Below are positions 62,046 through 64,000 of a stretch of DNA of 64,000 bases, piece after piece. Within the stretch, counting starts at the first letter, position 1. Each line of letters starts with the position of its first letter. The stretch is from Leptoclinus maculatus (Eukaryota; Chordata; Actinopteri; Perciformes; Stichaeidae): assembly GCA_032191485.1 (NCBI GenBank), contig JAVDOI010000011.1:17490117-17554116 (forward strand). The letters are read 5' to 3'. The notes under the pieces were generated by a model. It saw only the letters and a program-made list of their open reading frames with translations, searched no databases and had not been told where the DNA came from. A program made the position numbers and the translations under genes.

Positions 62046-62564
62046 TCTAATGCCAAGCAAAAACTCACAATCTAAGATAGCTTTAAAAATGAGCAGACTA
62101 GCTGCCTTGTTGAGCCAATTTAAAGGAGAGGATCAAACACGTTCTCATAATAAGGAGTTGACTTTTGTCATAAATGTATTAATATGTTGGTATGATGATT
62201 TGATTAATATTAGCCACTTGGAGTACATTACCATCATAATTAAGGTATAAAAAAGTGAGTTGCCAGCCCGTGTTCTTAAATGTTTCTTTCAGGTAAACTA
62301 CACAGGAGCATGGCCCCTGTTTGTGCATTTAATGGCTATAAATATGCACTCATGAGGTGTGAATTACATAATTGTACTCTGCAATACTTTTATACTGTAC
62401 AGGCCAATTGCAAGCAGTCTATAAACATCCTTTTTATTGTAATGTGTATTTATTCCATGGCCGTGCACGATGAGTCCATGCCTCATGAGTGTCTAAGAAT
62501 CTGCACATGGACACAAAAGAGACAGCAACATGCACAGAGGGCTGACTGGTTCCATGTCTTCATA
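62046..62564. other. Short intergenic stretch before the thymosin 3' end
   Basis: AT-rich sequence with no recognised gene. The 98-aa plus frame at 62280-62576 has no family resemblance. Confidence 0.5.
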
Positions 62565-62570
62565 TTTATT
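62565..62570 (-). terminator. Thymosin beta poly(A) signal
   Basis: TTTATT on plus, AATAAA in gene orientation, about 390 bases after the stop at 62958. The 3' UTR between contains a 15-base C-run (about 62642-62656). Confidence 0.55.
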
Positions 62571-62957
62571 TCATAAAGAAAAGTAAAAAGTTAAGAAAAC
62601 ATCCCACATGATTAGACTCCGAGTGCTCCAATGACTGTAGTCCCCCCCCCCCCCCCATAGCCTGGATGCCTGTCTATCTCTCTGGGCTACATCACTACAC
62701 CACTCCCCAGTTTGGCAATATTGGAGACATGTTAGCTATAGGCTAACAGTGCGAGACAGGCACCCAGGCTAACGTTTTTCAAAGTGGTAAGAGAGCATTC
62801 CCATGAGAGGATGCCACATACCCCTTACGGCAACCCCAGGGAGCTCAAGAGCACCCTCATCCGAAGACAAAGTAAGAGATTGAAATACTGTGATAATCAA
62901 AAGAAAGTGCTTTTTTGCTGCGGCATCTCAGCGTCTTTTTCTTCATGTGCTCAGGAG

Positions 62958-63356
62958 TCAAGGTGTGGCATCGCCTTTCCTCTCTTGCTCGATGGCTGAG
63001 GAAGAGAAGAGGAAGATGGTTTAGGTCAGCAGGCTTGTGTTTGGTGCACAGGATTTAATGTATGATGTGCTGATGTTGCAGCATTTTAGTTATTTTTTTT
63101 TTTTTGCTGCTGCTGCTCTGCTAGCTGAGCATGTAGTCGTTTGTCAGCAGTGGAGGTGATGAGTAGCTGCTGACAGGAAAATTGTTGCACAGGGGATGGA
63201 GGCTTCAGCACCGCCTAGAAAACACACACAGAGACACAGACGCAAGGGCCACTCACTCTCTTTAGTGGGCAGAGGGTTTTTCTCTTTTGTCTCCGTCTTC
63301 TTCAGCTTTGTCTTGTCGAAACGGGCGATCTCGGTCAGGTCGGGCTTGTCGGACAT
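62958..63356 (-). CDS. Beta-thymosin, G-actin-sequestering peptide (2 coding exons)
   Basis: Small intrinsically disordered cytosolic protein that binds monomeric actin. Coding exons 63356-63257 and 62995-62958; 138 bases, 45 aa. The sequence starts MSDKPDLTEIARFDKTKLKK and continues TETKEKNPLPTKE, then TIEQERKGDATP. It holds the actin-binding core LKKTET (residues 17-22) and the TIEQE C-terminal helix. The usual family length is 43-45. The junction splits a Thr codon (A|CC), with donor GTGAGT and acceptor CTTCCTCAG, the normal position for thymosin genes. A CAG acceptor 5 bases before the ATG implies a 5' non-coding exon, possibly around 63510-63550 (AAGGCAG|GTGAAAAC in gene orientation). 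The exact paralogue (tmsb2-, 4-, 10-like) cannot be decided, so no symbol is given. Confidence 0.92.
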
Positions 63357-64000
63357 TTTGGCTGTGAAAGAAGATGAGAAGAACACCTGAGCACACACAA
63401 GTTTGACCTTTCCCGTCAGCCATTGCGCTGATAATGCGGCATTACATGATGGACACGAATCTATCGCATTGGACATATTTCATATTCCGTAGTGTAGGAC
63501 CAATGTTTTCACCTGCCTTGAATCTTGACGGCTTGGTCTGCCGTCGAAGATAATCTTTGTAACCGACCGCACATAAAGGGAGTGGCTACGACACGTGCGA
63601 CTCAGCCATGTCCACATGGATGCCCGTGCGTGGTCGCTGCCTCACACATGCTCTGTCTTGATATTCCCCTCTCCAAAAATGCCCACTAACATGTGCCTAT
63701 TTTTAACATCGCTCCCTGTTCCTCCCTTTGTCTTTGCCTTTCCCTCTCCGAGGCTGAGGTCTTTGTTCTCTTCCTACGCATCCTCTCTCTCTCTCTCTCT
63801 CCTCTCTCTGCCTCTGCATCCACCCCTGCAGCCTCGTGGATCCAGGCACTGCAGTCATATTCCTTCGACCTAGCCGCAGGTCTGACTAATCCGTCCCGCG
63901 CAGTCCGGCCCGGTCACGCCTGTTTGGACCACCGCTCTGTCAGAGACTGCTGTGGAAATGTGACAAGCCCACTATAGCCTGCAGCCTAGTCATTTTGCAA
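63357..64000. other. Region upstream of the thymosin gene
   Basis: It probably contains the thymosin non-coding exon and promoter. A CT run lies at 63784-63802 and C/T-rich sequence at 63660-63830. No TATA box is convincing and no other gene is seen up to the window edge. Confidence 0.45.

Noticed and set aside
63595..63977. Two overlapping plus frames near the right edge
   Set aside because: They are Ser/Leu/Pro translations of C/T-rich sequence without family support.

Overview
The window is vertebrate nuclear DNA, almost certainly from a ray-finned (teleost, percomorph-like) fish. The evidence is spliced genes with GT-AG introns, a multi-subunit set of vertebrate developmental and immune genes, many long CA/GT microsatellites, dispersed sequences typical of fish genomes, and a tandem wnt8a pair as known in zebrafish. 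There are no bacterial, plasmid or phage features and no CRISPR array.

Layout from left to right. 1-8178 is non-coding and holds a (GT)208 tract. 8179-20889 (+) is afap1l1 (19 coding exons, 756 aa predicted). 22291-25662 (-) is a GABA-A receptor subunit, best match pi (gabrp; 9 exons, 450 aa). 25663-42816 is a 17-kb gene-poor interval. 42817-44092 (-) is foxi1 (2 exons, 388 aa). 45453-45799 (+) is syce3 (2 coding exons, 76 aa). 46518-46655 (+) is a small uncertain ORF. 47824-50921 (-) is lcp2/SLP-76 (14 exons, 407 aa). 53750-55489 and 56063-58074 (both -) are two complete wnt8a-type genes in tandem (350 and 359 aa). 60788-62037 is a decayed hAT DNA transposon with terminal repeats and a target duplication. 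62958-63356 (-) is a beta-thymosin (45 aa).

The genes do not form one pathway. They are a syntenic block: gabrp, foxi1 and lcp2 are neighbours on human 5q35.1, afap1l1 and WNT8A lie elsewhere on human 5q, and syce3 is on another human chromosome. The arrangement therefore looks like an old 5q-type linkage group with lineage-specific reshuffling. Exon boundaries were placed by eye from splice consensus, reading-frame phase and family similarity. All coding totals come out divisible by three.

I found no convincing undescribed system. The points most worth checking are the compact wnt8a pair (each copy with its own promoter-like and poly(A) signals, and an unusual residue next to the lipidated serine of the downstream copy), the 46.5-kb micro-ORF ending on its own poly(A) signal, a perfect palindrome carrying two AP-1 motifs, and a homeodomain motif cluster upstream of wnt8a.
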